DNA from: RGIG3077 sp964490175
GTDB lineage: Bacteria > Bacillota > Clostridia > Oscillospirales > Ruminococcaceae
Direction: 5' to 3'
DNA: 64,000 nucleotides
Assembly (NCBI GenBank): GCA_964490175.1
Contig: CAZBAI010000007.1
Coordinates: 1 to 64,000 of the forward strand
Under the pieces are notes generated by a model. That model made no database searches. It saw only the letters and a list, made by a program, of their open reading frames with translations, and was not told where the DNA came from. Positions 51,197 to 60,159 of this stretch are shown one piece after another. Position 1 is the first letter of the stretch. Every line of letters begins with the position of its first letter. Made by a program: the position numbers and the translations under genes.

Positions 51197-52021
51197 TCAC
51201 CTTTCCTTACCAGCGCATTGACAAAGCTCAAAAACACTTTTATTCAATATCGGGTGAAGCTTATACGGGGCAATTTCGCAAAGCGGCTTTAATACAAAAA
51301 GGCGTTTGTGCGCCTCAATATGCGGAATCGTCAAGGATTTTTCCGACATTATAATATCATCATAAAAAATTATGTCGATATCGAGCGTTCTCGGCCCCCA
51401 ACGCACCTCTCTGGTTCTGCCTGCGGCATTTTCGATAGAAGATGTAAATTCAAGCAATTCACAAGGAGGCAACAGAGTTTGAATTTCAAGTGCGGCATTG
51501 AGAAAATCGGGCTGTTCAACGCCGCCGTAAGGTTTTGTTGTGCAAAATTTTGAAACATTTGTAACTTTTGTGTGAAGACACGAGCCGAGTTTATCAATTG
51601 CAAATTTTAAATATTTTTCGCTCTCACCCAAATTAGAGCCGATTGAAAGATAGGCTGTATGTCTGCTTCGCTTAATCGAAACCCCTATGCTTTCGTGCAA
51701 AATATCAATCGGCGCTTGCGTTTTCAAAACAGTCAGTTCAACATCGGAAACCAAGCTGTATTTTAGCAATATTTCTTCGCAGATTTTTTCTGCCAAAGCT
51801 TCAACCAGATTATAATTTTCGTCAAGGGTAATTTTGTTTATCATTTCGCAAACCTCGGCATAATTAACCGTTTTCGCAAGATTGTCGCTAAGCCCGGCTG
51901 TGCGCAAATCCGCTGTCAAAACACAGTCGATTCTAAATTCCTGTCCGTTTTGCTTTTCAAAGTCAAAAACGCCGTGATTTGCAAAAATACGCATATTGTT
52001 GATAATTATTTTATCTTCCAT
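51197..52021 (-). CDS. folBK: Bifunctional dihydroneopterin aldolase / HPPK
   Basis: The 274-aa fusion has an N-terminal DHNA aldolase (about 1-118; MRIFANHGVFDFEKQNGQEF, catalytic Glu/Lys type) and a C-terminal HPPK (from about 120; AYLSIGSNLGESEKYLKFAI...GPRTLDIDIIFYDDI). It converts dihydroneopterin to hydroxymethyl-dihydropterin and then to its diphosphate. ATG 52021 is preceded by GAGAGGAGAAGCTT and overlaps the folP stop by 11 bases. Confidence 0.95.
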   Translation of the reverse strand: MEDKIIINNMRIFANHGVFDFEKQNGQEFRIDCVLTADLRTAGLSDNLAKTVNYAEVCEMINKITLDENYNLVEALAEKICEEILLKYSLVSDVELTVLKTQAPIDILHESIGVSIKRSRHTAYLSIGSNLGESEKYLKFAIDKLGSCLHTKVTNVSKFCTTKPYGGVEQPDFLNAALEIQTLLPPCELLEFTSSIENAAGRTREVRWGPRTLDIDIIFYDDIIMSEKSLTIPHIEAHKRLFVLKPLCEIAPYKLHPILNKSVFELCQCAGKER

Positions 52022-52835
52022 AAGCTTCTCCTCTCGATATTGCGTCAAGCATATCGATAACCTGTTTGTTTTCGGCAACGTCATGCACACGCACAAAACG
52101 TGCGCCCGAAAAATAAGCATATGCCGTTGACGCAAGCGTTCCGTTAAGGCGCTGTGTAACCTTAGCATTTAAAACGGTGCCTATAACCGACTTTCTCGAA
52201 ACGGCGACCATAATCGGATAACCAAGCTCGGAAGAAAGCCTTTCGGTTTGTTTTAGCGCTTCAAGATTTTGCCCTGTGTTCTTTGCAAATCCGATGCCGG
52301 CATCGATTACGATTTTTTCCGCACAGATTCCGTTTGAAAGCGCAATGTCGATACTTTCACGCAAATCGCTTTTTACATTATCAAAAAAATCATCATAAAC
52401 ATTGTCAACCCTGTTGTGCATTAAGCAGCAACAGGCGTTGTATTTTTTTACGATTTTTGCAATATCCGGCGATTTTTTAAATCCCCATATATCGTTTATC
52501 ATATCTGCGCCGTTTTCAAGTGCGGCAAGCGCCACGCCGTATTTATAGGTATCAACCGACACGGGAATATCAAAGTTTGACTTTATCAATTGCAATGCGG
52601 GCAGCACACGCTGCGTTTCCTCTTTTTCCGATATCGGGGTGTATCCCGGTCTTGTAGATTCGCCGCCGATGTCGATTACAGCCGCACCTTGCGCAATCAT
52701 TTCCTGTGTGCGGTACAAAATCGCATCATTATCGGCAAAAAGTCCGCCGTCCGAAAACGAATCGGGCGTTAAATTCAAAATACCGACGATATGCGTTTTG
52801 CAAGAAAATTCACGGTTACCGATAACTGTTTTCAC
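52011..52835 (-). CDS. folP: Dihydropteroate synthase
   Basis: FolP (274 aa) joins hydroxymethyl-dihydropterin diphosphate and p-aminobenzoate. Motifs are GILNLTPDSFSDGG (near residue 18), IDIGGESTRPGYTPI, DMINDIWG, CCLMHNR and VSRKSVIG; the last holds the phosphate-binding Arg/Lys pair. The start is GTG 52835 with a weak Shine-Dalgarno. This is the target step of sulfonamides. Position 3 of 6 in the folate operon. Confidence 0.96.
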   Translation of the reverse strand: MKTVIGNREFSCKTHIVGILNLTPDSFSDGGLFADNDAILYRTQEMIAQGAAVIDIGGESTRPGYTPISEKEETQRVLPALQLIKSNFDIPVSVDTYKYGVALAALENGADMINDIWGFKKSPDIAKIVKKYNACCCLMHNRVDNVYDDFFDNVKSDLRESIDIALSNGICAEKIVIDAGIGFAKNTGQNLEALKQTERLSSELGYPIMVAVSRKSVIGTVLNAKVTQRLNGTLASTAYAYFSGARFVRVHDVAENKQVIDMLDAISRGEAYGR

Positions 52836-52856
52836 AAAAAGTCACTTCTTTTCAAA

Positions 52857-53333
52857 TCAATAAATCAGATTCAAATTTTTCTTTGATTTCGGGTGATTGC
52901 ACTCATCTTGAGCCTTGCAGAAAAGGCACGCTCTTGAAGCCTTGTCGGCTTTGAAAATTATCCTGCTCAAATTTGAGGTGCAATGACCCTTTCTGTGCTC
53001 GCTAACGGCGCTTACAATAAGCGAAGTTGTGGCTTCGTCGCATTCAACCTGCTCAAGAATTTGCCGTGCAATCACAGCGCCGGCTTCCTCATGCGGGGTC
53101 GAATCTTCATATTGTTTGAATCTGCCGCAATCATGAAGCAAAGCCGCCGCATAGATAATATCTTTATCTATATCAAGCGAATTTTCAAGGGCAAGAATAT
53201 ATGCAATTCTGGCAGTATCAAGCAAATGTTCAATACCGTGGCGGCAAAACACACGATGCTTTTCCGCCTTTTTATTTTTTTTCAAGGTTTTCTTAAAAAG
53301 CTTGTTGTTGATTATCTTTTCGCAAAGCTCCAT
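52857..53333 (-). CDS. HD-domain phosphohydrolase in folate operon
   Basis: The 158-aa protein has the HD metal motif: CRHGIEHLLDTARIAYILA, ALLHDCGRFKQYED and HEEAGAVIARQIL, spread over residues 25-100. The C-terminal ACLFCKAQDECNHP is an unusual Cys cluster that may bind metal. GGTGGAAAT precedes the ATG. It lies between folE and folP with gaps of about 20 bases, so it is co-transcribed. Its substrate is unknown; dephosphorylation of a pterin phosphate is a reasonable guess because no folQ-type enzyme is encoded here. Confidence 0.85.
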   Translation of the reverse strand: MELCEKIINNKLFKKTLKKNKKAEKHRVFCRHGIEHLLDTARIAYILALENSLDIDKDIIYAAALLHDCGRFKQYEDSTPHEEAGAVIARQILEQVECDEATTSLIVSAVSEHRKGHCTSNLSRIIFKADKASRACLFCKAQDECNHPKSKKNLNLIY

Positions 53334-53349
53334 ATTTCCACCGCCGATA

Positions 53350-53901
53350 TTATTTTATTATATTAAAAAAGCGTGAGCGCAGCTCTGCGTTTGTTTCAAA
53401 TTCGCCCTTGCAGCAATAGGTAAAGGTTTTGGAACCGGGTTTTTTCACACCTCGCATTGTCATGCAGGTGTGCTCGGCTTCAACTGCGACAATAACGCCT
53501 TTAGGCGAAAGCTCTTTCATAATAGCTTGGGCTATCTGTGCGGTCATCTGCTCTTGAATCTGAAGCCTTTTTGCATATACTTCAACGCAGCGTGCCAGTT
53601 TGCTTATTCCCACAACTTTTCCGTCGGGGATATAAGCGATATGAGCTTTTCCGAAAAACGGCAGAATGTGATGCTCACAGCAGGAATAAAAGGTGATATC
53701 TTTTTCAATCACCATTTCATTATTTTCGGCGCAAAATGTTTTTGAAAGATGAATCGCCGCATCATCGGCATAGCCCGAAAAAATTTCCTCATACATTCTG
53801 GCAACTCTATCGGGCGTTTCTTCAAGACCCTCTCTTCGGCAATCCTCGCCGATTCCCTCAAGAATCAGACGAACGCCCGCCTTTATTTTTTCTTTATCCA
53901 T
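53350..53901 (-). CDS. folE: GTP cyclohydrolase I
   Basis: FolE (183 aa) makes dihydroneopterin triphosphate from GTP. FYSCCEHHILPFFGKAHIAYIP with zinc-binding Cys/His, SKLARCVEVYAKRLQIQEQMT and HTCMTMRGVKKPGS are the classic motifs. AAGGAGAGCAAAA precedes the ATG. It is the first pathway enzyme, separated from folC by 112 bases that include a palindromic repeat. Confidence 0.97.
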   Translation of the reverse strand: MDKEKIKAGVRLILEGIGEDCRREGLEETPDRVARMYEEIFSGYADDAAIHLSKTFCAENNEMVIEKDITFYSCCEHHILPFFGKAHIAYIPDGKVVGISKLARCVEVYAKRLQIQEQMTAQIAQAIMKELSPKGVIVAVEAEHTCMTMRGVKKPGSKTFTYCCKGEFETNAELRSRFFNIIK

Positions 53902-53921
53902 TTTTGCTCTCCTTGATTTTG

Positions 53922-53951
53922 TTCAATGAGGGGCTTGCCCCGTCATTATAA
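53922..53951 (+). repeat. Palindromic intergenic repeat, copy 3
   Basis: Reads TTCAATG then AGGGGCTTGCCCCGTCATT and TATAA, one base different from copies 1 and 2 over the core. It lies between folC and folE. Two further small stems (GTCGCA/TGCGAC and CGTTC/GAACG) follow it. Confidence 0.8.
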
Positions 53952-54013
53952 CCATGTCGCAGATGTCCAATGCGACGGCTGCAATCGTTCGCTATGTGAT
54001 TTGAACGAGCTTA

Positions 54014-55285
54014 TCACGCTTTGCTCCGATTTAAAAAACTGTTTTTGAAGCTGTTTAAATATGACAGTGAACCGAATATGCAAAAGTTACCGCCGTTTTC
54101 GACAATATCGCCTGGAATTTTCTCGACATTTGTTTCAAAAGTATATCTAAAATATTTTTGCGCCGCATTTTTAAGCTCACAAGCTTCCAGTGCACGGCTG
54201 TTTTCAGGCGCAAGCGCATAAAGCGTATCCGAACATTCGGACATAATTTTTAAAATACCGTCATAATCTTTATCCTTAAAAACGCCCATAACCAAAGTGA
54301 TTTTCTCATCGCCGAAAAAGGCTTTGAGCGAATTTTTCAAAAAAATCGCACCGTGTTTATTGTGCGCCCCATCGCATATAACAAACGGAGAGCGGCTTAA
54401 AATTTCAAACCTGCCGGGATTTTGAGCTTTTGCAACGCCGCATTTCAGGTCTTTCTCAACGATATTAAACCCTTGTGAATTTAAAGCTTTGCATACTTCA
54501 ATTGCAAGTGCGGCATTGAAAGCCTGATAAATTCCGAGCATTTTCGATTCATATTCGCTGCCGCAATATTCAAAACGCATTAAAGCGTTATTGCGTGAAA
54601 AATCATTTATGCAAATTTTTGACGTGTCCGTATATTTACGGCGAGCGTGCATTTTTTCGCACACAGCGGCGATAACGGCATCCGCCTCATCATTTTGAAC
54701 AGCGCTTATAACCAAAGAACCTTGCTTAATAATTCCGCACTTATTTTCGGTGATTTCGGCAATGCTTTTGCCGAGAAATTTGCCGTGGTCGCAGTCAATC
54801 GACGTTAATACGCAAACAAGCGGATTTTCAATTACATCGGTTGCGTCAAAAGCGCCGCCCATGCCGCATTCGATAATACAGATATCACATTTTTCAAGAT
54901 AAAAAATTTCAAAGGCAATTGCCGTTTCAATTTCAAACTCACTCGGAAAAACACCTTGTGCGTTAAGTTTATCCACCGCATTCAAGGTAATGCGTGCGGC
55001 TTTTTCAAAAATTTTGCTGCTGCAATTTTCGGCATTTATGCGAAATTGCTCGTTTTTTTCAAAAACGCACGGCGAGGTATAGCAACCGGTTTTGATTTTT
55101 GCACTGTTTAACACAGCTTCAATATAAGCGCAAACCGAACCTTTGCCGTTAGTGCCGGCAACGTGAATACATTTAAGCAAGCGCTGCGGATTGCCCAATT
55201 CGGCACAAAGTTCTGTTATATTTTCCAATCCCGGGTGTATTCCGAAGCTTGCTTTGCTTTTAATTTCTTCAAGTATTTTTTCCAC
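54014..55285 (-). CDS. folC: Folylpolyglutamate / dihydrofolate synthase
   Basis: FolC (423 aa) adds glutamates to folates. The ATP motif HVAGTNGKGSVCAYIEAVL (near residue 42), ECGMGGAFDATDVI and ICDGAHNKHGA are Mur-ligase-family signatures. The start is GTG 55285. It is the first gene of the folate operon, behind a promoter at 55428-55457 and a leader with a 10-bp inverted repeat. Confidence 0.95.
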   Translation of the reverse strand: MEKILEEIKSKASFGIHPGLENITELCAELGNPQRLLKCIHVAGTNGKGSVCAYIEAVLNSAKIKTGCYTSPCVFEKNEQFRINAENCSSKIFEKAARITLNAVDKLNAQGVFPSEFEIETAIAFEIFYLEKCDICIIECGMGGAFDATDVIENPLVCVLTSIDCDHGKFLGKSIAEITENKCGIIKQGSLVISAVQNDEADAVIAAVCEKMHARRKYTDTSKICINDFSRNNALMRFEYCGSEYESKMLGIYQAFNAALAIEVCKALNSQGFNIVEKDLKCGVAKAQNPGRFEILSRSPFVICDGAHNKHGAIFLKNSLKAFFGDEKITLVMGVFKDKDYDGILKIMSECSDTLYALAPENSRALEACELKNAAQKYFRYTFETNVEKIPGDIVENGGNFCIFGSLSYLNSFKNSFLNRSKA

Positions 55286-55371
55286 TAAATATCAAATCTT
55301 TCCGATAATTCAATTTAAATATCATATGCATATCCACAGCGCTTGATATGTAAATTCTCTTACACTTTATT

Positions 55372-55418
55372 ATTGTAACGTAAAAGAGCCGACAGGCGAC
55401 ACCTTAAAACGTTACAAT
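55372..55418 (-). promoter_or_regulatory. 10-bp inverted repeat in the folC leader
   Basis: ATTGTAACGT (55372-55381) and ACGTTACAAT (55409-55418) flank a 27-base loop right after the predicted transcription start (about 55421). It could be an mRNA hairpin at the 5' end or an operator. The inner loop allows only a small GCC/GGC stem, and it does not match the THF riboswitch core. Confidence 0.5.
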
Positions 55419-55427
55419 GTTCTTATT

Positions 55428-55457
55428 ATTATAACATATCCGCACCGTCTTTTGCAA
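55428..55457 (-). promoter_or_regulatory. Promoter of the folate operon
   Basis: Minus-strand TTGCAA (-35), 18-base spacer and TATAAT (-10), with TATGT upstream of the -10. Confidence 0.7.
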
Positions 55458-55527
55458 GTGTTTATCTATTTGCAAACCGATGTGCGTAGTTTTGCGCAAT
55501 CGGCTGATTTTAAAATTTTAAGATTTA

Positions 55528-56355
55528 TCATTCCGAGCAAAGCGCATTGTAAAGCTCGGATTTTGAAAACTCGGTTTTTGCGGCAATGATTTTGCACGCA
55601 TTTGAAAGCTTTTCACCCTCATCGCAAAGTTCTTTCACCATTTGCACGGCTAAATCAAAAGATAAAAAAGCATCGTTTTCATTTTGCGTATTGCCCTCTA
55701 CAATCAAAACAAATTCACCTTTCGGCGTTAAGGTTTCATACATACAGATAGCCTGTGAAAGCGTTGTTCTTATAACTTCTTCATGAATTTTCGTAAGCTC
55801 TCTGCAAAGTGAAATCCGCCTGTCGCCGAAAACCTCAAACATATCTTTTAAGGTGTAGATAAGCTTATGCGGCGCTTCATAAAAAACCATTGTATGCTTA
55901 TAGTTTTTAACTTCTTCAAGATGCGCCCTGCGCTGTTTTTTCGTTACCGACAAAAAGCCCTCAAACGAAAACCGTGAGGTATCCAGCCCGGATATGCTCA
56001 GCGCCGATACGGCGGCACTCGGTCCGGGAATCACACAAACATTTACAGCGCTTTCATAGCACAGCTCGACAAGCTCCTGTCCTGGGTCGGATATGCACGG
56101 CATACCGGCATCGCTTACAAGCGCACAGTTTTCACCCGATAACAGCCTTTGCACAATAGAAGTAAATACAGCATTTGAGCTGTGTCTGTGGCAGCTTATC
56201 AGCTTATTTTTAATTTCAAAACGGTTTAAAAGCTTTAAGGTGACACGAGTATCCTCTGCGGCGATAAAATCCACACTTGCAAGCGTTTCAAGCGCTCTCG
56301 GCGAAATATCGTCAAGATTGCCGATAGGTGTTCCGACAATATAAAGCGTACCCAT
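55528..56355 (-). CDS. rsmI: 16S rRNA (cytidine-1402-2'-O)-methyltransferase
   Basis: RsmI (275 aa) methylates C1402 of 16S rRNA. MGTLYIVGTPIGNLDDISPRALE, FIAAEDTRVT and VSDAGMPCISDPG are the SAM-dependent tetrapyrrole-methylase-fold signatures. ATG 56355 is preceded by AGGAATTTTGAAT. It overlaps or adjoins the methyltransferase gene upstream by no more than a few bases, forming an operon with it. Confidence 0.96.
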   Translation of the reverse strand: MGTLYIVGTPIGNLDDISPRALETLASVDFIAAEDTRVTLKLLNRFEIKNKLISCHRHSSNAVFTSIVQRLLSGENCALVSDAGMPCISDPGQELVELCYESAVNVCVIPGPSAAVSALSISGLDTSRFSFEGFLSVTKKQRRAHLEEVKNYKHTMVFYEAPHKLIYTLKDMFEVFGDRRISLCRELTKIHEEVIRTTLSQAICMYETLTPKGEFVLIVEGNTQNENDAFLSFDLAVQMVKELCDEGEKLSNACKIIAAKTEFSKSELYNALCSE

Positions 56356-56357
56356 AT

Positions 56358-57083
56358 TCAAAATTCCTGTCCTTTCGTACGGTATATTTCCATAAGTTCG
56401 TTTGTAAAGCTGCCATCGCCGTTTGTCGTGTTCAGCTGTGGCAAAACCTTCATAAAAGGTTTGCTCCCCTTTTTGCCCTCAATAAGAAAAAGCCAAGGCG
56501 CCGTATCGGCATTTTTTGAAGCAAACCGCAATCTTTTCGGCTCGATTCCGTTTGATTGCATAGCCTTGATAACATCGGCAAGCCGTTCGGGTCTATTGCA
56601 CAGGCAAAGTCTGCCGCCGTATTTCAATATTTTTGAAGCAACAGCACAAATATCATTCAAATCACACAAAACCTCGTGCCGTGCGATTTTTTGTGAGTTT
56701 TTCGGATTTTGCAAACCCGCATTGTCGGCTTTATATGGCGGATTCATCGTTACAACGCTGAAATGCTCGGCATAAGATTTGTACCAATCGGATTTTAAAT
56801 CCGCACAAATCGGCACAATATTTTCAATATTTGAAATTTCAATACTTTTTTTCAAAAGCTCAATAGCGTCGTTTTGAATATCCAAAGCGACAATTTCTCT
56901 CGGAGCATTGTTTTTTGAAACAAGAAGCGGAATAATTCCACAGCCCGTGCCCATATCGCAAAAAGTATCACTGCGCTTATGCTTTGCAAAATCGGCAAGC
57001 AAAAATGCGTCCGTCCCGAATCTATGTACATCATTTATACAAATTGTGATGTTTTCGTTAAGCTTTTGTGTTTCGTATTGCAT
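56358..57083 (-). CDS. tRNA1(Val) (adenine-37-N6)-methyltransferase-like protein
   Basis: The 241-aa protein has a Rossmann SAM-binding motif (FCDMGTGCGIIPLLV, about 40-54) and the amino-methylase motif VVTMNPPYKA (about 110), typical of the TrmN6/YfiC group. ATG 57083 is preceded by AAAAAGGAATTTGCAT; the longer frame upstream overlaps the flavoprotein gene and has no such site. It sits directly upstream of rsmI, as in Firmicutes yabB-yazA-yabC-type clusters. Confidence 0.88.
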   Translation of the reverse strand: MQYETQKLNENITICINDVHRFGTDAFLLADFAKHKRSDTFCDMGTGCGIIPLLVSKNNAPREIVALDIQNDAIELLKKSIEISNIENIVPICADLKSDWYKSYAEHFSVVTMNPPYKADNAGLQNPKNSQKIARHEVLCDLNDICAVASKILKYGGRLCLCNRPERLADVIKAMQSNGIEPKRLRFASKNADTAPWLFLIEGKKGSKPFMKVLPQLNTTNGDGSFTNELMEIYRTKGQEF

Positions 57084-57135
57084 ATGCAAATTCCTTTTTG
57101 TTGATTTATTTAACCGATATTTAGCACATATTCGG

Positions 57136-58722
57136 TCAGCTTTCAAGCACAGCCAATGCACAGCGAATGCCGTCGCTTGCCGCCGACATGATTCCTCCGG
57201 CATAGCCTGCGCCCTCGCCGCAGGGATAAAGCCCTGCAAGCGAGGTCGAACAAAGCAAATCGTTTCTGACAATGCGCACAGGTGATGAACTTCGGCTCTC
57301 AACGCCCGTCAGCACTGCGTCGCTTCTGTCAAATCCTTTAATTTTTTTTGCGGCAAGCGCAATTCCACAACGCAGCGTATCACACACAAATGCGGGCAAA
57401 TACGAATCGGGTGCGGCAAAATTCACACATGGCTTGTAGCTCGGCTGTATTCCCCCTACCCTTGCGCTAATGCTTTTATTTAAAAAATCGCCGACAAGAT
57501 TTATCGGGGCGCTGTAATCGGAACCTGCGGCGACAAATGCGGCGTGCTCTATGCGCCGCTGAAACTCCATTGCCGCCAAGGGTGAAGAATCGCCTATATC
57601 GGCAGAAGAAATTCCCACCAAAAGCGCACTGTTTGAATTTACCTCATCTCGTGCGAAATTGCTCATTCCGTTTGTCACAACGCCGTTTTCCTCCGAAAGT
57701 GCCGGCACTACAACGCCGCCCGGACACATACAGAAAGAATACATCGTGCGGTGCAAATCGGTGTGCGCAACGATTTTATAATCGGCAGCGCCCAATCTCG
57801 GATGGTCGGCAAACCTGCCGTACATCGCCTCATTTATATCCTGCCGCAAATGCTCGATTCTGACGCCGACCGCAAAGCTTTTTTGCACAATTTCGATTTG
57901 CTTCCTGTACAGATATTCAAAAACATCACGTGCGCTGTGACCGAGCGCCAAAATACAGCGGTCGGTATAAACGGTTTCGGTTTGACCGTTCTTTATAAAT
58001 TTTACGCCGCAAAGCCTTGTGCCGTCATCTATGATTTCAGTGAATTTTGCGTTAAATATGACTTCACCGCCAAGCTTTATAATTTCCTTTCGCATATTTT
58101 TAACGGTAAATCTCAGCTTGTCCGTGCCGACGTGGGGCTTTGCGTTTGTCAGAATATCATCGGGCGCACCGAATTTGTTAAGAGTTTGTAAAATAAAATG
58201 GTGTCGTTCGTCATTTGTGCCGGTATTCAGCTTACCGTCGGAAAAAGCGCCTGCGCCGCCCTCACCGAATTGTATGTTTGATTCGGGATTCAACCGCCTA
58301 TTTGTTAAAAAATTATCAATATCTTTACTGCGTGAATCAATATCGCCGCCCCGTTCAAGCACGATAGGTCTTGCGCCGCAAAGCGCCAATATATACGCCG
58401 CAAAGATTCCGGCAGGGCCAAAACCGACAATTACGGGACGTTTTTTGAGTTTGCACTCGACATATTTAAACTCATACGCCGTGATTTTTGAAATATCGGG
58501 CGATTTTTCGTGCCGTTTCAGCAAGTTTTTTTCATCACAGCACTGAACATTCAGCGCAAGATTAAAATGAATATTGTTGTTTTTTCGTGCATCGACCGAT
58601 TTGCGTGCAAGGCTGATTTTCTCTATATTTTTTTCGCTGATATTAAGCTTTTTCGACACGGCTTTGCGCAAAAAATCTTCATCATAATCCAAATCCGCTT
58701 TAATATTGTTAATTCTAATCAT
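57136..58722 (-). CDS. FAD-dependent dehydrogenase
   Basis: The 528-aa flavoprotein has an N-terminal cap of ~90 residues and an FAD-binding motif VIVGFGPAGIFAAYILALCGARPIVLERG, followed by GEGGAGAFSDGKL and the C-terminal GLYPCGEGAGYAGGIMSAASDG. It belongs to the widespread NAD(FAD)-utilising dehydrogenase family, whose substrate is not known. ATG 58722 follows GGAG and overlaps the stop of the next flavoprotein gene (ATGA). Confidence 0.88.
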   Translation of the reverse strand: MIRINNIKADLDYDEDFLRKAVSKKLNISEKNIEKISLARKSVDARKNNNIHFNLALNVQCCDEKNLLKRHEKSPDISKITAYEFKYVECKLKKRPVIVGFGPAGIFAAYILALCGARPIVLERGGDIDSRSKDIDNFLTNRRLNPESNIQFGEGGAGAFSDGKLNTGTNDERHHFILQTLNKFGAPDDILTNAKPHVGTDKLRFTVKNMRKEIIKLGGEVIFNAKFTEIIDDGTRLCGVKFIKNGQTETVYTDRCILALGHSARDVFEYLYRKQIEIVQKSFAVGVRIEHLRQDINEAMYGRFADHPRLGAADYKIVAHTDLHRTMYSFCMCPGGVVVPALSEENGVVTNGMSNFARDEVNSNSALLVGISSADIGDSSPLAAMEFQRRIEHAAFVAAGSDYSAPINLVGDFLNKSISARVGGIQPSYKPCVNFAAPDSYLPAFVCDTLRCGIALAAKKIKGFDRSDAVLTGVESRSSSPVRIVRNDLLCSTSLAGLYPCGEGAGYAGGIMSAASDGIRCALAVLES

Positions 58723-59915
58723 ATTTTTTCTCCGTAAATTGCGGCATTTTCGCCGGCATACAAGCCCGAAGCCCAAGCCCAATTCAAGTTAAATCCACCG
58801 CAAACTCCGTCAATATCAAGCACCTCGCCGCAGAAGAAAGCACCGCTTAAAAGCTTGGATTCAAGCGTGTTTTTGACCTGCGAAAAATCAACGCCGCCGC
58901 TTGTTACCTGCGCATTTTTGAAGCTCTCATTATGTTTAACTTTAAATTCCCACGATTTGATTTTGCGGCAAAGCGCCTCGATTTGTGAGCTTTCTATATC
59001 ACGAATAAGAGTACATTTTACAGTATCTTTAAGCAGTGCCTGCCCTACCCTTTTCGGAAAAAGCCCGGAAAGAAAATCCTGACACAAATTGTTTTGGCGG
59101 TGTGATTTTATATCCAAAAGCAGCGTTTTAAGCTCATTATGCGAAATATCGGGGCAAAGATCAAGTCTAATGTAAGGATTTTTGCACTGCAAAGATTTAT
59201 GCGACAGGTTAAATATACAAATTCCGGAAAGGGCATTGTCGGAAAACTGAACCTCACCAACCTCAGACGCAATTTGCATATTTGAATCAAAAAGCGCAGC
59301 GCAAGCGCTCACCCTAAGTCCTTTAAGCGATTTTAAAACAGGCTCATCAGACAAAATCGGACAAAGAGATGGAGAGATTTTGTTGATTTTATGTCCAATG
59401 CAATTTGCAATTTTGAACGAACTGTTATCGCTTTGATATCCGCCGACAGCTACAACAACGCTTTTGGCGCAAACAGTATCATTTTCACCGTTTATGCAAA
59501 AAATACCGTTTGCAGATTTAATATCAAGCGCCTTAAAGTCGCAGATTTCTTTAACACTGCAATTTAAAGCGGCAATCCGCAAGGCGTCAAGCACAGAAGA
59601 TGCCGTGTTGCTGTAAGGGTATATGCGCCCCGCCGAATCTGCTTTGCACATCAGCCCAATCGACAAAAAAAACTCTATTGCGTTAAATTTGTTCATAATT
59701 TCAAACGCAAGCTGTGACTTGCAGTGATAGCACTTAGCATTGATATTTTCGTTTGAAAGATTGCATCTGCCGTTGCCCGTTGCCAAAATTTTTTTGCCCA
59801 CCCGAGCGTTTTTTTCCAAAATCGCAACGCTTTTTTGCCGTCTTGAAGCCGCAATTGCCGCACACAAGCCCGAAGCGCCGCCGCCGATTACCGCAACATC
59901 ATAAACATTGTTCAA
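58719..59915 (-). CDS. BaiN/HI0933-like FAD-dependent oxidoreductase
   Basis: The 398-aa flavoprotein begins NNVYDVAVIGGGASGLCAAIAA (dinucleotide fold) and has KKILATGNGRCNLSN and the C-terminal GEVLDIDGVCGGFNLNWAWASG, both HI0933-family hallmarks. Some members, BaiN, reduce bile-acid intermediates, but the family is broad and no bai genes are nearby. TTG 59915 is chosen because AGGAGG lies 8 bases upstream. Confidence 0.9.
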   Translation of the reverse strand: MNNVYDVAVIGGGASGLCAAIAASRRQKSVAILEKNARVGKKILATGNGRCNLSNENINAKCYHCKSQLAFEIMNKFNAIEFFLSIGLMCKADSAGRIYPYSNTASSVLDALRIAALNCSVKEICDFKALDIKSANGIFCINGENDTVCAKSVVVAVGGYQSDNSSFKIANCIGHKINKISPSLCPILSDEPVLKSLKGLRVSACAALFDSNMQIASEVGEVQFSDNALSGICIFNLSHKSLQCKNPYIRLDLCPDISHNELKTLLLDIKSHRQNNLCQDFLSGLFPKRVGQALLKDTVKCTLIRDIESSQIEALCRKIKSWEFKVKHNESFKNAQVTSGGVDFSQVKNTLESKLLSGAFFCGEVLDIDGVCGGFNLNWAWASGLYAGENAAIYGEKI

Positions 59916-59954
59916 AATTCGCACCTCCTTAATAAGCACAAATTTCCGACGTTT

Positions 59955-59983
59955 ATTTTAACATATTCTTTCATAAAAAGCAA
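59955..59983 (-). promoter_or_regulatory. Candidate promoter of the flavoprotein-rsmI operon
   Basis: Minus-strand TTGCTT (-35), 17-base spacer, TAAAAT (-10). About 35 bases precede the TTG start codon. Confidence 0.5.
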
Positions 59984-60159
59984 CAAGCCGCAAGTATCTT
60001 TTTAAATCAAGAACTTGATTGCCTTAAATAGTCATGCCTTACATTAACAAATATAAACATTTGTAACTTTTTCTATACTAAACCATTTTGATATATTGAT
60101 TATACGGAAACGTTTTCATCAAACTGTACAAATTTTCACAAAATAATTTAATTTTTCTA

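Noticed and set aside
55286..55527. THF riboswitch upstream of folC
   Set aside because: The hairpin there lacks the aptamer sequence; it is a simple inverted repeat.
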